From: Austropuccinia psidii
Lineage: Eukaryota > Basidiomycota > Pucciniomycetes > Pucciniales > Sphaerophragmiaceae
Assembly (NCBI GenBank): GCA_023105745.1
Contig: JALGQZ010000013.1
Span: forward strand, 3,879,501 to 3,943,500
DNA length: 64,000 nucleotides
Reading direction: 5' to 3'
Shown here: piece by piece, positions 21,316 through 32,720 of the stretch
Layout: each line of letters opens with the position of its first letter
How positions within the stretch are numbered: position 1 is the first letter of the stretch
Position numbers and translations under genes: made by a program
The notes under the pieces: generated by a model
Database searches by the model: none
What the model saw: the letters and a program-made list of their open reading frames with translations, nothing else
What the model was told of the DNA's origin: nothing

Positions 21316-21813
21316 GTGACTCAAATAGGTACAAATCACATTCAGAGGGCTCAAATAGACATTTACATGAGCCAATACAAACAGTACTTCACAGTGTACA
21401 ATGACAAACATTGGGAAATGTTGCCTCAAATACACCAAGGAGTGATGAACTCCTGGCACATCCTAAAGAAGTTCCTCAAAGAGGAGGAAATAGTGAGATA
21501 CTCCAATGGATGGAATCCACTATCATCCAAACCTCAAATCAAAAAGATCAAGGAATATCATGCCAAAAAGAAGGAGGCAACCAAGGAAGAAGCCCCAGTA
21601 GCTTCTACCAACAAGCCCCAAGACAACCCACTTCCCCAAGAAGGGAAGAAGAACAAGAAAAAGAATTGGAGAAAACCATATTCCCCAAGCTACAGGATTC
21701 CCACAATCCAAAAAGATGCCATGGACAATTTCTTCAACATGGCCAGAACTTTGATGGAATTCAAAGACAAAGAGGAACAAAGAATGAGACAACCCCATTT
21801 CCCAAAGAAATAA
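21316..21813 (+). CDS. ORF1 main exon, B2 copy 2
   Basis: Same 165-codon product as 12669-13166: NGWNP motif, basic Pro/Lys linker and DAMDN terminal helix. Confidence 0.55.
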   Translation: MTQIGTNHIQRAQIDIYMSQYKQYFTVYNDKHWEMLPQIHQGVMNSWHILKKFLKEEEIVRYSNGWNPLSSKPQIKKIKEYHAKKKEATKEEAPVASTNKPQDNPLPQEGKKNKKKNWRKPYSPSYRIPTIQKDAMDNFFNMARTLMEFKDKEEQRMRQPHFPKK

Positions 21814-22169
21814 CCTTGTCTCCTGATGTTGTAAATACTTTAACAGAGCTTAAAAATAGTATTTTACCTCTTACAGACATTAAAAATAGTTTATTATCTT
21901 TACAAGAAATAAATAATAGCTTATCATCTTTAACAAAACTTGTTACACAAAATAAGAAACAAATTGATAACATAAAATTTATGATTGAAAATAATAAACC
22001 AAAAGTATTAATTAACAATACTCAGAAATTAATACAAGGACAACAAGAGTTGTACAAATACATAAGTGATATTAAAGAAAAAACTTTGACAATCAATTAT
22101 GATGTGAGTATTGATAATCTTACAGAAAAATTAAACAAATTAAGTATTTCTGTAGAAAAATTTGAATAA
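21411..22169 (+). pseudogene. Gag N-terminal and coiled-coil region, B2 copy 2
   Basis: Identical in layout to 12764-13522, with the same terminal GAA-to-TAA change. Confidence 0.7.
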
Positions 22170-22487
22170 AATACTTCATCACACTAAAAATTACTTTTAG
22201 ACCATGTAAAAAAGAGTGATGAAGCAAGAATGCATCTGAAAGATGACATTCAAAGTGAAATAAGGCTTATTACTGAAAAAATGGATAAAATTAATAAGGC
22301 TAATTGAAATATGCCAAAGTTATCAACACCATTTTCTCACATAAGAAGCCCTGTTAAACCAAAAGAGGAATTAACAAATCCATTCATAACAAACTTGAGT
22401 CACGAAGACAATAACCAAGTCTTAATGAAGGAAGCACCTCAATTGAAAGAATAGCCAACATTCACAGGAGAAGGTGAATATGACCAT

Positions 22488-22835
22488 ATGTCATTTATCA
22501 AGACAATTGACATGCTAAAAGAAGATTATGCCATACCAGATGAATTAATCACTGCAAGATTACATTCATTGTTTGAGAAATCTGAAAAAAGATGGTATTA
22601 TGGCATAAGGCAAACAAATGGCAAAAATACCTGGTCTTGGTGGAAACAAGAAATGATCACCAAGTGGGCTACTGATGCCTGGAGGTACAAAATAGAAAAT
22701 GCATTTGAACATTCTTTCTTTGACCCAGACAAAGACAAACCTTTAACTTGGTTCATGAAACAAGTTGAAAGACTTAATGCATTGTACCCAGATATGTCAC
22801 AAAAGATGGTGCATATGAAAATACTCAATAAATGA
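22488..22835 (+). pseudogene. Gag capsid, B2 copy 2
   Basis: Same capsid segment as 13841-14188 (WSWWKQEM, LTWFMKQVERLNALYPDM). Confidence 0.8.
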
Positions 22836-22919
22836 GGAGGAGAGCTAGAACATTCCCTAAGGAGCAGGTGTATAGAACCATGCTCCACAGAAGAGTACAT
22901 TAATGCACTAGAAGACATA

Positions 22920-23207
22920 GTGACAAGAACAAAAATTGGCAGGACTTGGAAGAAATTGGACATTAAAAGCCCAAATAAACCATTTATCAAAAAAGATAAA
23001 TCAAAAGAATCCTTCAAGCCCGATACATCCAACAATAATGAGCAAAGAAAATTTCATAAATGTGGAGGTATTGGACACTTAGCCAATAATTGCCTTAAAA
23101 AGGCAAAGATTAATGAAATTGTGGAAACAGAAATCCACAATGACAAAGAAGAGGAATCTGACTCTGAAAAAGAGACAGAAGAATCAGAAATTTCTGAAAG
23201 TGATTAA
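22920..23207 (+). pseudogene. Gag nucleocapsid with degenerate CCHC, B2 copy 2
   Basis: Same as 14273-14560, including Phe at the first zinc-ligand position, so the knuckle was damaged before duplication. Confidence 0.8.
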
Positions 23208-24026
23208 ATCAATATAATTAACGCACAAATTAATAATATTGATATAATTTATGAAGTACTGGATTTTAACTCAAACTTACCACAGGTTGGGACATCTGAC
23301 ACAAACCTGACAAATATAGAAGATGCCAAAATGTATAGGACCAAACTTGCAAGAGGAATGGGATATACAGCTGGAAAATCAAGTATAAGTATTGTTATGG
23401 TTGATAACCAAGAAGGAAAAGTTAACTTAGATACAGGAGCATATTGCACCTGTGTTGGTAAAAGTTATTTAAAAACCATTGTCCCAGACTGGAAAGAAAT
23501 ACTTATGCCAATACAAGGTGTCAAATTTAGTAGTGCAAGTGAGAGCATGAAGCCCCTTGGAATAATTGATTTAACACTAATATTTCCCCATCCCTCACAA
23601 TGTGTCAGACTTAAAGTAAAGTTTGTAGTAATGGACAACTGTACTAGTAATCACTTCATACTTGGGAATGACTACTTATCAATTTATGGTATAGATATCT
23701 CTAACCAAAAGGATAGATATTTTACCATAGGAGACAACAAAAGACAAAAGTTTGGCTTCTTAAATAACAAAAAACAAATCACAGTTATTAAGAATGAAGA
23801 AAAAATTCCAGAAAAGGAACTTTTTATATCTGAACAACTTAAAGAGGCAGAATTGAACCAAGAATTAACACAAAAAAAGAAAGAAAAATTGATTTACCTT
23901 TTATTTAAGTACAAAAATGCCTTTGCAACTGACAAAGAGCCACTAGGTGCCATAATTGGAGATGAAGTGGATATAATTCTTAATGTGGAAAAACCTTACC
24001 CACCTTTACTAAGGAGACCTGCTTAA
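23208..24026 (+). pseudogene. Aspartic protease and RT linker, B2 copy 2
   Basis: DTGA protease site retained; same TAC-to-TAA stop at the end as copy 1. Confidence 0.82.
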
Positions 24027-24544
24027 CCAGCTAGTCCAAGAGCTAGAGAAGCCCTAGAGGTACACATTAAAGAATTAATTGACCTTGGAGTATTAAGAAA
24101 GGTAGGACATAATGAGAAGGTAGAAGTCACTACACCTGTCATTATAACTTGGCATAATGGAAAATCAAGGATATTAGGAGGCTTCAGAGCCTGAACACCT
24201 ATACCATTCCAGACAGGTATCCAATACCCAGGATCCATGAGACATTGACCCAATTGTCACAAGCTAAGTTCATCACAGCCATGGATGCCTTAAAGGGTTT
24301 TCATCAAAATGTTGTAACAGACAATGCCAAAAAACTACTGAGGATAATAGTCCACTGTGGAATTTTTGAATACTTAAGAATGCCATTTGGCCGAAAAAAT
24401 GCACCTTCCCATTATCAAAGGATGATGAATACCATATTTCCTGAAGAATTACCAGAGGGATGGTTAATAATCTATATTGATGATATCATAGTTTGCTCAG
24501 AAACTTGGGAAAATCACCTTACAAGACTAGAAAGGGTACTATAA
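24027..24544 (+). pseudogene. RT fingers and palm with YIDD, frameshifted, B2 copy 2
   Basis: The one-base deletion near 24190 separates the fingers from the palm. YIDDIIVCS is intact at about 24474-24500. Same CAA-to-TAA end as copy 1. Confidence 0.85.
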
Positions 24545-24556
24545 AAAATAGTCCAA

Positions 24557-25417
24557 GTGAATATGAAAATTTCCTTGAAAAAGTGTCATTTTGCATACAG
24601 TGAATTAAAAGCACTAGGACATGTGGTATCTGGACTTAGTCTAGGAATAGACAATAATAAAGTAGCAGAAGTACTACTTAAGCCAATGCCTCAAGCCAAA
24701 AAAGAAATGCAATCATTTCTAGGATTTGCTGGTTACTATAGACAGCATATAAAGGACTTTGCAAAAATTGCTAAATCCTTGTATAAACTATGTGACCAGC
24801 AAACAGTCTATGAAATGACAGAAGAAAGAGTCAAGGCATATGAAGAATTGAAAAATTTACTAACAAATGCCGCATTTCTTCTAATGCCAGATTGGAAACT
24901 ACCTTTCAAACTTTACATTGATGCTTGTGGAGAAGGACTGGGTGCTGCACTACACCAGACACAAATTATCAATGATAAACCAGTGGAAGGACCAATCTGT
25001 TTTATTTCAAGACAGATAAAGCCAACAGAAGTGAGATATGGAGCAAGCCAAATGGAATGCCTCTGCTTAGTGTGGGCTTTAGAAAAATTACATTACTACT
25101 TGGATGGAACAGTATTTGATGTGATTACAGACTGTAATGCTGTAAAATCTCTGTTAAATATGAAAACTCCAAATAGACATATGCTGAGATGGCAAATTGC
25201 TATCCAAGAATATAGAGGCAATATGACTATTGTTTATAAATCTGGAAGTATTTATAAAAATGCAGATGGTCTTAGCAGATGGGCTCTAGCAAATACCCCT
25301 GACAATCCAGCATGGGTACCACAAGAAGAACATCATATAGAAGGAATATGTGCTACAGACATTGGCACAGAATTCTTTAACCAAGTTAAAGAAAGCTATA
25401 AGATAGACAAAAATTGA
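24557..25417 (+). pseudogene. RT thumb and RNase H, B2 copy 2
   Basis: Same domains and end stop as 15911-16771. Confidence 0.87.
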
Positions 25418-25438
25418 CATATCTTAAGCCAACTTCTA

Positions 25439-26077
25439 ATGAAAGACTGCAAAGACCCATCACTTTCATCAAAACTAAATGAAACATGGAAAAAGGCATA
25501 CGATGAAGGAATATTCCACCTCCTTGATGGAATCCTTTACCATAGAACAAAACACACATGTGTTATGGCCTTACCAGATAGAACCCTGATAAACACTATT
25601 TTACATGAGCTTCATGATAGTGTTGCAGCTGGACACCTTCCAGAAGACAGGACACTAGAGAGGGTAATAACCTGCTCTTGGTGGCCAAATTGGAAGAAAG
25701 ATGTTATAGAATACTGCCAAACCTGTGCCAGATGTCAAAAAGCCAACAGAGCCACAGGAGAGAAATTTGGAATGATGATCCAAATACAAGAACCAAAATC
25801 CCCATGGGAAATAGTTCATATGGATTGGGTAACAGCTTTACCTCCAGGAGGAGACAGGAGCTATAATGCATGCCTAGTATTAGTTGACAGATACAGTAAA
25901 ACTCCCATGTTCTTACCATGTCATAAAGATGACACAGCTATGGACACAGCCATAATGATATGGAATAAAGTTATTAGCCATACAGGCTTATTCCAAAATA
26001 TTATAAGTGACAGAGACCCAAAGTTCACTTTAGCATTATGGACAAATCTCCATAACTTGTTTGGGACAAAGTTATAA
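25439..26077 (+). pseudogene. Integrase zinc domain and core, B2 copy 2
   Basis: Same as 16793-17431; the T-to-C change at 25501 is synonymous (Tyr). Confidence 0.87.
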
Positions 26078-26122
26078 TTCTCAACAGCTTACCATCCCCA
26101 AACTGATGGTTTAGCAGAAAGA

Positions 26123-26683
26123 ATGATACAGACCTTAGAGGACATGATCAGAAGATTCTGTGCTTATGGGCTAGAATTCAAAGACTCTGATGGTTTTACC
26201 CATTATTGGTGTACACTAATACCAGCTCTTGAGCTGGCATATAAGACATCAATCCATTCTTCTACTGGTAAAACACCAGCAATGCTAGAAAAAGGTTGGA
26301 ATCCAAGACTTCCTTATGATACCCTCAAAAAGGACTTAGTGGATATACACCCAACAGCAAGCAGTTTTAAGATAATGCTTGATAAGGCAAGACACCATGC
26401 AAACAGATGTATGCAAGATTCTTTCAAATATGCACAAGAAAGATGGGATAAAAGTCATAAGCCACCTGATTTCAAAATAGGAGACTTGGTCCTAGTATCA
26501 ACCCTTAATTTCAATAACATAAAAGGCCCAAAGAAATTGAAAGATTCCTTTGCAGGACCATTTATGATAAAAGCACTTCATGGACCCAATGCTGTGCAAT
26601 TGGAACTCACAGGTGAACTAATGAATAAACACCCAACTTTCCCTGTAAGTCTGATAGAACCTTACAGCTCAAGTGACAAGTAG
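26123..26683 (+). pseudogene. Integrase C-terminal part, B2 copy 2
   Basis: Same as 17477-18037, followed by the cut-off chromodomain remnant to 26917. Confidence 0.85.
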
Positions 26684-27030
26684 TTATTCCCACTAAGAAA
26701 TAAACCCCCACTTGAAATTCCCCCCTTGGAAGAAGGAGAAGAAGAGAAAATTGTAAAAGTCCTTAAAGAAAGAAGGACAAGAAACAAAAAAGAAAGAGAA
26801 TACCTTGTAAGGTATAGAAATTCAGCTCAAGAAAATGAATGTCTACTTGAGAAAGATATAACAAATTCTGATAAACTATTAAGAAGATTCAGACATTAAA
26901 GAAAGCCTGAAAAATAAAAATAAAAAAGTTAAGCATTATTGAGCTTCAAGACTAACAAAGTCTATTGAAGAGGTAGGACAGTGGATGATACTTTAATTAC
27001 ACATATCAGATTGTGGTACAATCTTTTTTA

Positions 27031-27041
27031 GTGGTAGGGAA
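27031..27041 (+). other. Polypurine tract, B2 copy 2
   Basis: GTGGTAGGGAA abuts the third LTR, as in copy 1. Confidence 0.6.
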
Positions 27042-29024
27042 TTTGAACCTTTGAGATATGACCACATACCCAAAAAGGTCACAAGAAATATTTAATATAA
27101 TTATACATTAAAAATAAGTACTTTTAAAATACAAAAATACAATAAATTGACATAAAACTTGGTTTAACTTGAAAACAAATGAATAAACACATGAAAGAAA
27201 TTATACCATTGGATTCCCCATGGTAAAATACACATATACCATTTTTATGGCATATCTGTAAAGTCAATATTTAATAAGTTATAAGTAATAATACCTTATA
27301 AAATACACAAATCCTCATTTATTTCGAAGGCTAATGAATCAACATGTGGAATAAATGGTACTATTGGATTCTCCATAAAGCTCTACACATAAAACAATTA
27401 ATAAGCTAAGCTTCAAAACTAATACTTAAGGAATTATCCTGAATATATGCACTTTTTTGGTCAACGCATATATTCAGGGATTTTAGCTAAGATCTCTTGA
27501 ATTATACATGATAGAGTGATGAACCAAAAATAAAGTCATCACGTAATTACTGTAGATATACAGAAATGAAGTTTATTTTACAAGTTATAAACAAGGTTAA
27601 AACCTGTAAGGAATTATTGATTAAAATCAACAGAGCTGTTGACCACTTTGTTGTGAAAGTGGTCCAAACTTAAAAAAAGTGGACAGTTTGATTCTACTAG
27701 TTCATTAGTGAAGAATTATGTATTTATTATTATAATATTCAAGGTATAACCCCTTGAAATCATAGTTTGAAGTTTAAAATATTAAATTTCGACAGAAAAG
27801 ATGAGTTACAAGAAAAATCATCAAAAATAGAGTTTTGATGATGTAATGAAAAGATCTGGGAAGCATAATGAGGTTATGGCAAGCTATTAGAATTCACTCT
27901 CTTATCAGCTGTAGCGTGTAAATCTTAAAAGTTATTAAGCATCAAATTTTGAGCTCAATTTGATCATTTATGATCACTCACTGTAACCTCAAATTAAGTT
28001 TAACAGTCATATGAGTGATAAAATTGGTGAATACTATTAGTTCATAATTAAACCTAATAAAATCCACAAATTTGGGGTTCTTCCAAGTCTTTGATGTCAT
28101 CAAACTTAGAGTCATACTGATAACTCTAAATAATGGCGTAATAATGATGTAATATGGTTTGATCATGATGTAATCATCACCAAACCTTAAACTATTGATC
28201 AATCCCAGTTGATTGGATCAGTACACGTCTACTAGAAGCCTTTTAAACTCTAGGAGGGAGGTATTTACTATAAATAGAGCTCTTTTTACTCTGTTTTCCC
28301 CTCAGATGCATCAAAAACATTATATCAATACAATAAAAAGGTAATTTCTTTATTCTTTATATATAAAGTTTTTATATTATTAAAGACCAAAGATCATCTT
28401 ATTATAATCATCAATTTTGACATGATTAAATCATTTATTTGATTTTTTTTGTTAAAAATCTCTCTAAAATCCCATTTCCACGTAAAAATCAAGAATATTT
28501 GTAATTTCTCTCTTTTTTATTGTAAATACAATTTGGATAAGCTGTATTTATATTATTTGGCGTAAAATATCTCAAAATTATTATATTAAGTATCAAAAGT
28601 AGCTTATTTTCTCTTATTATAATAATTTTCTCTCTATTATTCTTTTAATAATTCTTTAATTAATATAAATAGTATTCATATTAATTTATAGCTTTAATAT
28701 TGGTAATATTATTGTTATTAATTGTTTTTTATTAATAAAAAACAATTTTTTACGCCTTTATTATTTGTTTGTAAAAATAATAAAGTGTTTCTGAATATAT
28801 TAATTATTTTATATTAATATATTTATTTTATCATTTTATGTTTTATAATATAAATTATATTATCATATTTTATTAATAATATAATTATTTTTACGCCATA
28901 ATCATAATAATTCTTTATTATTATAATTATTTTTATCTTATTTATTTCATTTATAAGGACATTCATAGTACAATAAGTAAAATATTAGGAACTTTTACTC
29001 ATTGTTTCATAGTCAAACCTTACA
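27042..29024 (+). mobile_element. Third LTR of the B2 dimer
   Basis: 1983 bp, the original 3' LTR, starting TTTGAACC (a G-to-T change in the terminal TG) and ending CCTTACA followed by GTCCA. TATA-like box at 28269-28277. It differs from the first LTR at many sites along its length. Confidence 0.92.
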
Positions 29025-29029
29025 GTCCA
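29025..29029. repeat. Target-site duplication GTCCA of the B2 dimer, right
   Basis: Direct repeat of 9744-9748, immediately after the third LTR. It is also the resumption point of B1 pol. Confidence 0.88.
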
Positions 29030-29231
29030 TTAATTCTTTAATGTGTGCCTCCAAGGCTTCTCTAGCCCTTGGGCTATCTGGGTAAGCAGGTCTCCTTAGT
29101 AAGGGTGGGTAAGGCTTTTCCACATTAAGAACTATATCCACTTCATGCCCAATTATGGCACCTAGTGGCTCCTTGTCAGTTGCAAAGGCATTTTTGTACT
29201 TAAATAAGAGGTCAATCAATTTTTCTTTCAC
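29030..29231 (-). pseudogene. Protease-RT linker of B1 Pol, 5' of the insertion
   Basis: Encodes [42 protein letters not shown] and HIKELMD, the stretch just before the RT fingers. It continues in frame into 9748-9456. The Tyr (TAC) here shows the ancestral codon of the B2 stop at 15377. Confidence 0.82.
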
Positions 29232-29246
29232 TTTTTCTGTTAATTC

Positions 29247-30539
29247 TTAATTGAATTCTGCCTCTTTAAGTTGTTCAGATATAAAACGTTCCTTTTCTGG
29301 AATTTTCTCTTCATTCTTAATAGCTGTTATTTGTTTTTTGTTATTTAAGAAGCCAAACGTTTGTCTTTTGTTGTCTCCTATGGTAAAATATCTATCGTTT
29401 TGGTTAGAGATATCTATACCATAAACTGATAAGTAGTCATTTCCAAGTATGAAGTTATTACTAGTACAGTTATCCATTACTACAAACTCTACTTTGATTC
29501 TGACACATTGTGAGGGGTGAGGAAAAATTAGTGTTAAATGAATTATTCTAAGGGGCTTCATTCTCTCACTTGCACTACTAAATTTGACACCTTGTCTTGG
29601 CATAAGTTTTTCTTGCCAGTCTGGGACAATGGTTTTTAAATAACTTTTACCAACACAGGTGCAATATGCTCCTGTATCCAAGTTCACTTTTCCTTCTTGG
29701 TTATCAACCATAACAATACTTATACTTGATTTTCCAGCTGTATATCCCATTCCTTTTGCAGGTTTGGTTCTGTAAATTTTGGCATCTTGTACATTTGTCA
29801 GGTTTGTGTCAGATGTTCCAACTTGTGGTAAGTTTGAGTTAACATCTAGTACTTCATAAATTATATCAATATTATTAATTTGTGCATTAATTATATTGAT
29901 TTCATCACTTTCAGAACTTTCTGATTCTTCTGTCTCTTTTTCAGAGTCAGATTCCTCCTCCTTTTCATTGTGGTTTTCTGTTTCCACAATTTCATTAATC
30001 TTTGCCTTTTTGAGGCAGTTATTGGCTAAGTGTCCAATACCTCCACATTTATGGCATTTTCTTTGCTCATTATTGTTGGATGTATTGCCCTTGAAAGTCT
30101 CTTTTGATTTATCTTTTTTATTAAATGGCTTATTTGGACTTTTAATGTCCAATTTCTTCCAAGTTCTGCCAATTTTTGCTCTTGTCACTATGTCCTCTAG
30201 TGCATTGATGTACTCTTCTGTGGAGCATGGTTCTATACACCTGCTTCTTAGGGCATGTTCTAGCTCTCCTCCACATTTTTTAAGTATTCTCATGTGCACC
30301 ATTTTTTGTGACATTTCTGGGTACAATGCATTGAGTCTTTCAACTTGTTTTAAGAGCCAAATTGAAGGTTTGTCTTTGTCTGGGTAAAAGAAAGAATTTT
30401 CAAATGCATTTTCTATTTTGTACCTCCAGACATCAGTAGCCCACTTGGTGATTATTACTTGTTTCCACCAAGACCGGGTATTTTTGCCATTTGTTTGCCT
30501 TATGCTATAGTACCATCTTTTTGCAGATTTTTCAAACAA
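29247..30539 (-). pseudogene. Gag capsid, CCHC and protease of B1 (430 open codons)
   Basis: Order: capsid (KRWYYSIR, WSWWKQ-like RSWWKQ, LNALYPEMSQKMVH, CGGELEH), intact knuckle CHKCGGIGHLANNC, acidic Glu/Ser tail, then protease NLDTGAYCTCVGKSYL and [12 protein letters not shown]. Gag and protease are one open frame here, so no programmed stop separates them in this family; the TAA in B2 is a mutation. Ends at CAA-to-TAA. Confidence 0.88.
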
Positions 30540-30656
30540 TGAATGTAATCTTGCAGTGATTAATTAATCTGGTATGTTATAATCTTATTGTAGCATGTCA
30601 ACTGTTTTGATAAATGACATGTGGTCATATTCACCTTCTCCTTTGAATGTTGGCCA
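30540..30656 (-). pseudogene. Start of Gag capsid in B1, with nonsense codons
   Basis: Same frame as its neighbours, but holds GAA-to-TAA changes (before DYN and before LITAR) and another at KEW where TAA replaces Glu. Confidence 0.65.
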
Positions 30657-31988
30657 TTATTTTAATTGAGGTGCTTCCTTAATTAAGACTTGGTTATTGT
30701 CTTTGTGACTCAAGTCAGTTATGAATGGATTTGTTAATTCCTCTTTTGGTTTAACAGGGCTTCTTATGTGAGAAAATTGTGTTGATAACTTTGGCATATT
30801 TGAGCACTCCTCATTAATTTTATCCATTTTATCAGTGATGAGCCTTATTTCACTTTGAATGTCATCTTTCAGATGCGTTCTTGCTTCATCACTCTTTTCC
30901 ACATGGGCCAAAAGTAATTTTTGGTGTGATGAAGTCTTTTCTTCAAATTCTTCTACAGAAATGCTTAATTTGTTCAATTTTTCTGTAAGATTATCAATAC
31001 TCACATCATAATTGATTGTCAAAGTTTTTTCTTTGATATCACTTAAGTATTTGTACAACTCTTGTTGTCCTTCTATTAATTTCTGACTATTATCAATTAA
31101 TACCTTTGGTTTATTATTTTCAATCATATATTTTATGTTATCAATTTCTTTTATATTTTGTACATCAAGTTTTGTTAAAGAGGATAAGCTATTATTTATT
31201 TCTTGGAAAGATAATAAACTATTTTTAATGTCTTTAAGAGGTAAAATACTATTTTTAAGCTCTGTTAAAGTATTTACAACATCAAGAGACAAGGTTATTT
31301 CTTTGGGAAATGGGGTTGTCTCATTCTTTGCTCCTCTTTTCCTTTGAATTCCATCAAGGTTCTGGTCATGTTGAATACATTGTCCATGGCATCCTTTTGG
31401 ATTTTTGGAATCCTGTAGCTTGGGGAATATGTTTTTCTCCAATTCTTTTTCTTGTTCTTCTTCCCTTCTTGGGGAAGTGGGTTGGCTTGGGGCTTGCTGG
31501 TAGAAGCTACTGGGGCTTCTTCCTTGGTTGCCTCCTTCGTTTTGGCATGATACTCCTTGATCTTTTTTATTTGAGTTTTGGATGATAGTGGATTCCATCC
31601 ATTGGAGTATCTCACTATTTCCTCCTCTTTGAGAACCTTTTTCTGGATGTGCCAGGAGTTCATCACTCCTTGTTGTATTTCGGGCAACATTTCCCAATCC
31701 TTGTCTTTGTACACTGTGTAGTACTGTTTGTACTGGCTCATGTAAATGTCTATTTGAGCCCTCTGAATGTGATTTGTACCTATTTGAGTCACTCATACTT
31801 AGTTCCAATTCTGGTTCAGATATCATGGGCATTTCTGGGACTTGCCTTTGGGATAAGGCACTTCCTTGTGTGTATTCTGTTCCACTGGGGATATTGCCCT
31901 TCCTTTTCCCTTTTGAGGAATCAATTCTACCTCTGAGTCCTGCTCCATGTGATTGGATGAAGTATTGGGAGCCTCTTCTGGTAGTCAT
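30657..31988 (-). pseudogene. Gag-Pol N-terminus and coiled coil of B1 (443 open codons)
   Basis: Best preserved Gag start of family B: MTTRRGSQY, then Lys/Ser/Gln/Glu-rich sequence, then the Asn/Leu/Ile/Lys-rich helical region (LTELKN, LKDIKN, FQEINN). The ATG at 31988-31986 is inside the predicted ORF1 intron. It overlaps ORF1 (31295-31792) on the same strand in a different frame; both stay open for about 500 nt. Confidence 0.75.
31295..31792 (-). CDS. ORF1 main exon, B1
   Basis: 165 codons, aligning over its whole length with the B2 ORF1 with about 18 differences and no frame change. NGWNP motif, basic Pro/Lys linker and DAMDNVFNMTRTLMEF helix are retained. Splicing from exon 1 needs an extra intron to pass three upstream stops, as in B2. 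Confidence 0.6.
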   Translation of the reverse strand: MTQIGTNHIQRAQIDIYMSQYKQYYTVYKDKDWEMLPEIQQGVMNSWHIQKKVLKEEEIVRYSNGWNPLSSKTQIKKIKEYHAKTKEATKEEAPVASTSKPQANPLPQEGKKNKKKNWRKTYSPSYRIPKIQKDAMDNVFNMTRTLMEFKGKEEQRMRQPHFPKK

Positions 31989-32065
31989 TCTTTAAGAAAA
32001 ATAAGAAATAAGAGGATTTCAGAACAGCAAGACTTCTTATTGCAATTTATAAATGAGGTACTCAC
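31978..32065 (-). other. Predicted 88-bp phase-1 intron with Gag-Pol ATG, B1
   Basis: Donor G|GTGAGTAC and acceptor GACTACCAG|AAG on the minus strand, same length as in B2. The Gag-Pol ATG lies 8 nt before the last intron base. Confidence 0.55.
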
Positions 32066-32215
32066 CTTCAGAGTCCTGAATAGTGGGTCCTGGAAAGTCC
32101 AATTTCTTGGCTTTCTTTTTCTTAGTGATTATTGGGGTTGGAGAACTTTGACAAGTTTCTTCCAACAATCTTTCAACAGTGGTTTGGTTGTCCTCTGTTG
32201 GATTGTCTTCAAACA
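32066..32215 (-). CDS. ORF1 exon 1, B1
   Basis: 150 nt, V-F-E-D-N-P start after TTTTTTAG, end at GAAG|GTGAGT. Same length and phase as in B2. Confidence 0.5.
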
Positions 32216-32701
32216 CTAAAAAAGACCAATAAATATAAGTCTTTTATATAAGAAGTGTTATTTTTGGTAAGATATGGCAATTTTCCACGTAAAAATTGCT
32301 TTTATATCTTTAAAAAGTGAAAATAATTAAAGAAATGAAATTAAAATGAATAAAATAACTTTCTTATTGGTTTTTATTATTTTTTATTATTTTTTATGTT
32401 TTTATTTTTAAAGAATAAAATAAAAATTAATATGATTCTTTTATAAAATTAATTTATAATATAAAATTATTTTTAATTTATAAAATACCTTTTTTAATTA
32501 CTAGAGTCACTCAAAGAAAGTTCTTTCAAGTCTAAGGATGTAAAAAACCATGTGTAAGACAGTACAATTGCTTTCCAAATGCCTCAATAGTATTTAAAAT
32601 CAATAAATATAAAAATAATATTATCATTTTATGATTATAATTATAATTTATTATTGAATAAACCCAATTATAATCTTTTGAAAGGTCTTTTAGGGTAAAT
32701 A
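32216..32701 (-). other. 5' leader of B1
   Basis: AT-rich leader between primer-binding site and ORF1 exon 1; no gene seen. Confidence 0.45.
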
Positions 32702-32718
32702 TCACGGCCAGGCCCCCA
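32702..32718 (-). other. Primer-binding site, B1
   Basis: TGGGGGCCTGGCCGTGA on the minus strand, two bases from the LTR; same as family A. Confidence 0.6.
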
Positions 32719-32720
32719 AA

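Larger units (their letters stand above)
21120..26917 (+). pseudogene. Gag-Pol reading frame of B2 copy 2
   Basis: Carries the same 14 nonsense codons as copy 1, plus one private one-base deletion near 24190 (AGAGCCTG for AGAGCCCTG) that shifts the RT fingers. Another private change is T-to-C at 25501. The shared stops show that the body was already dead when it was duplicated. Confidence 0.88.
9749..29024 (+). mobile_element. B2: head-to-tail dimer of a Ty3/Gypsy chromovirus (three LTRs, two bodies)
   Basis: Layout: LTR 9749-11730, body 11731-18395, LTR 18396-20377, body 20378-27041, LTR 27042-29024. One TSD pair (GTCCA) flanks the whole unit. The bodies are offset by 8647 bp, or 8646 after a one-base deletion, and share all 14 nonsense codons of the Gag-Pol frame. 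The element is the same family as B1 but inserted in the opposite orientation. Confidence 0.92.

Noticed and set aside
9749..29024. Repeat-induced point mutation as cause of the stops
   Set aside because: C-to-T/G-to-A changes are a minority of the nonsense mutations and the two bodies share the same ones, so decay predates the duplication.
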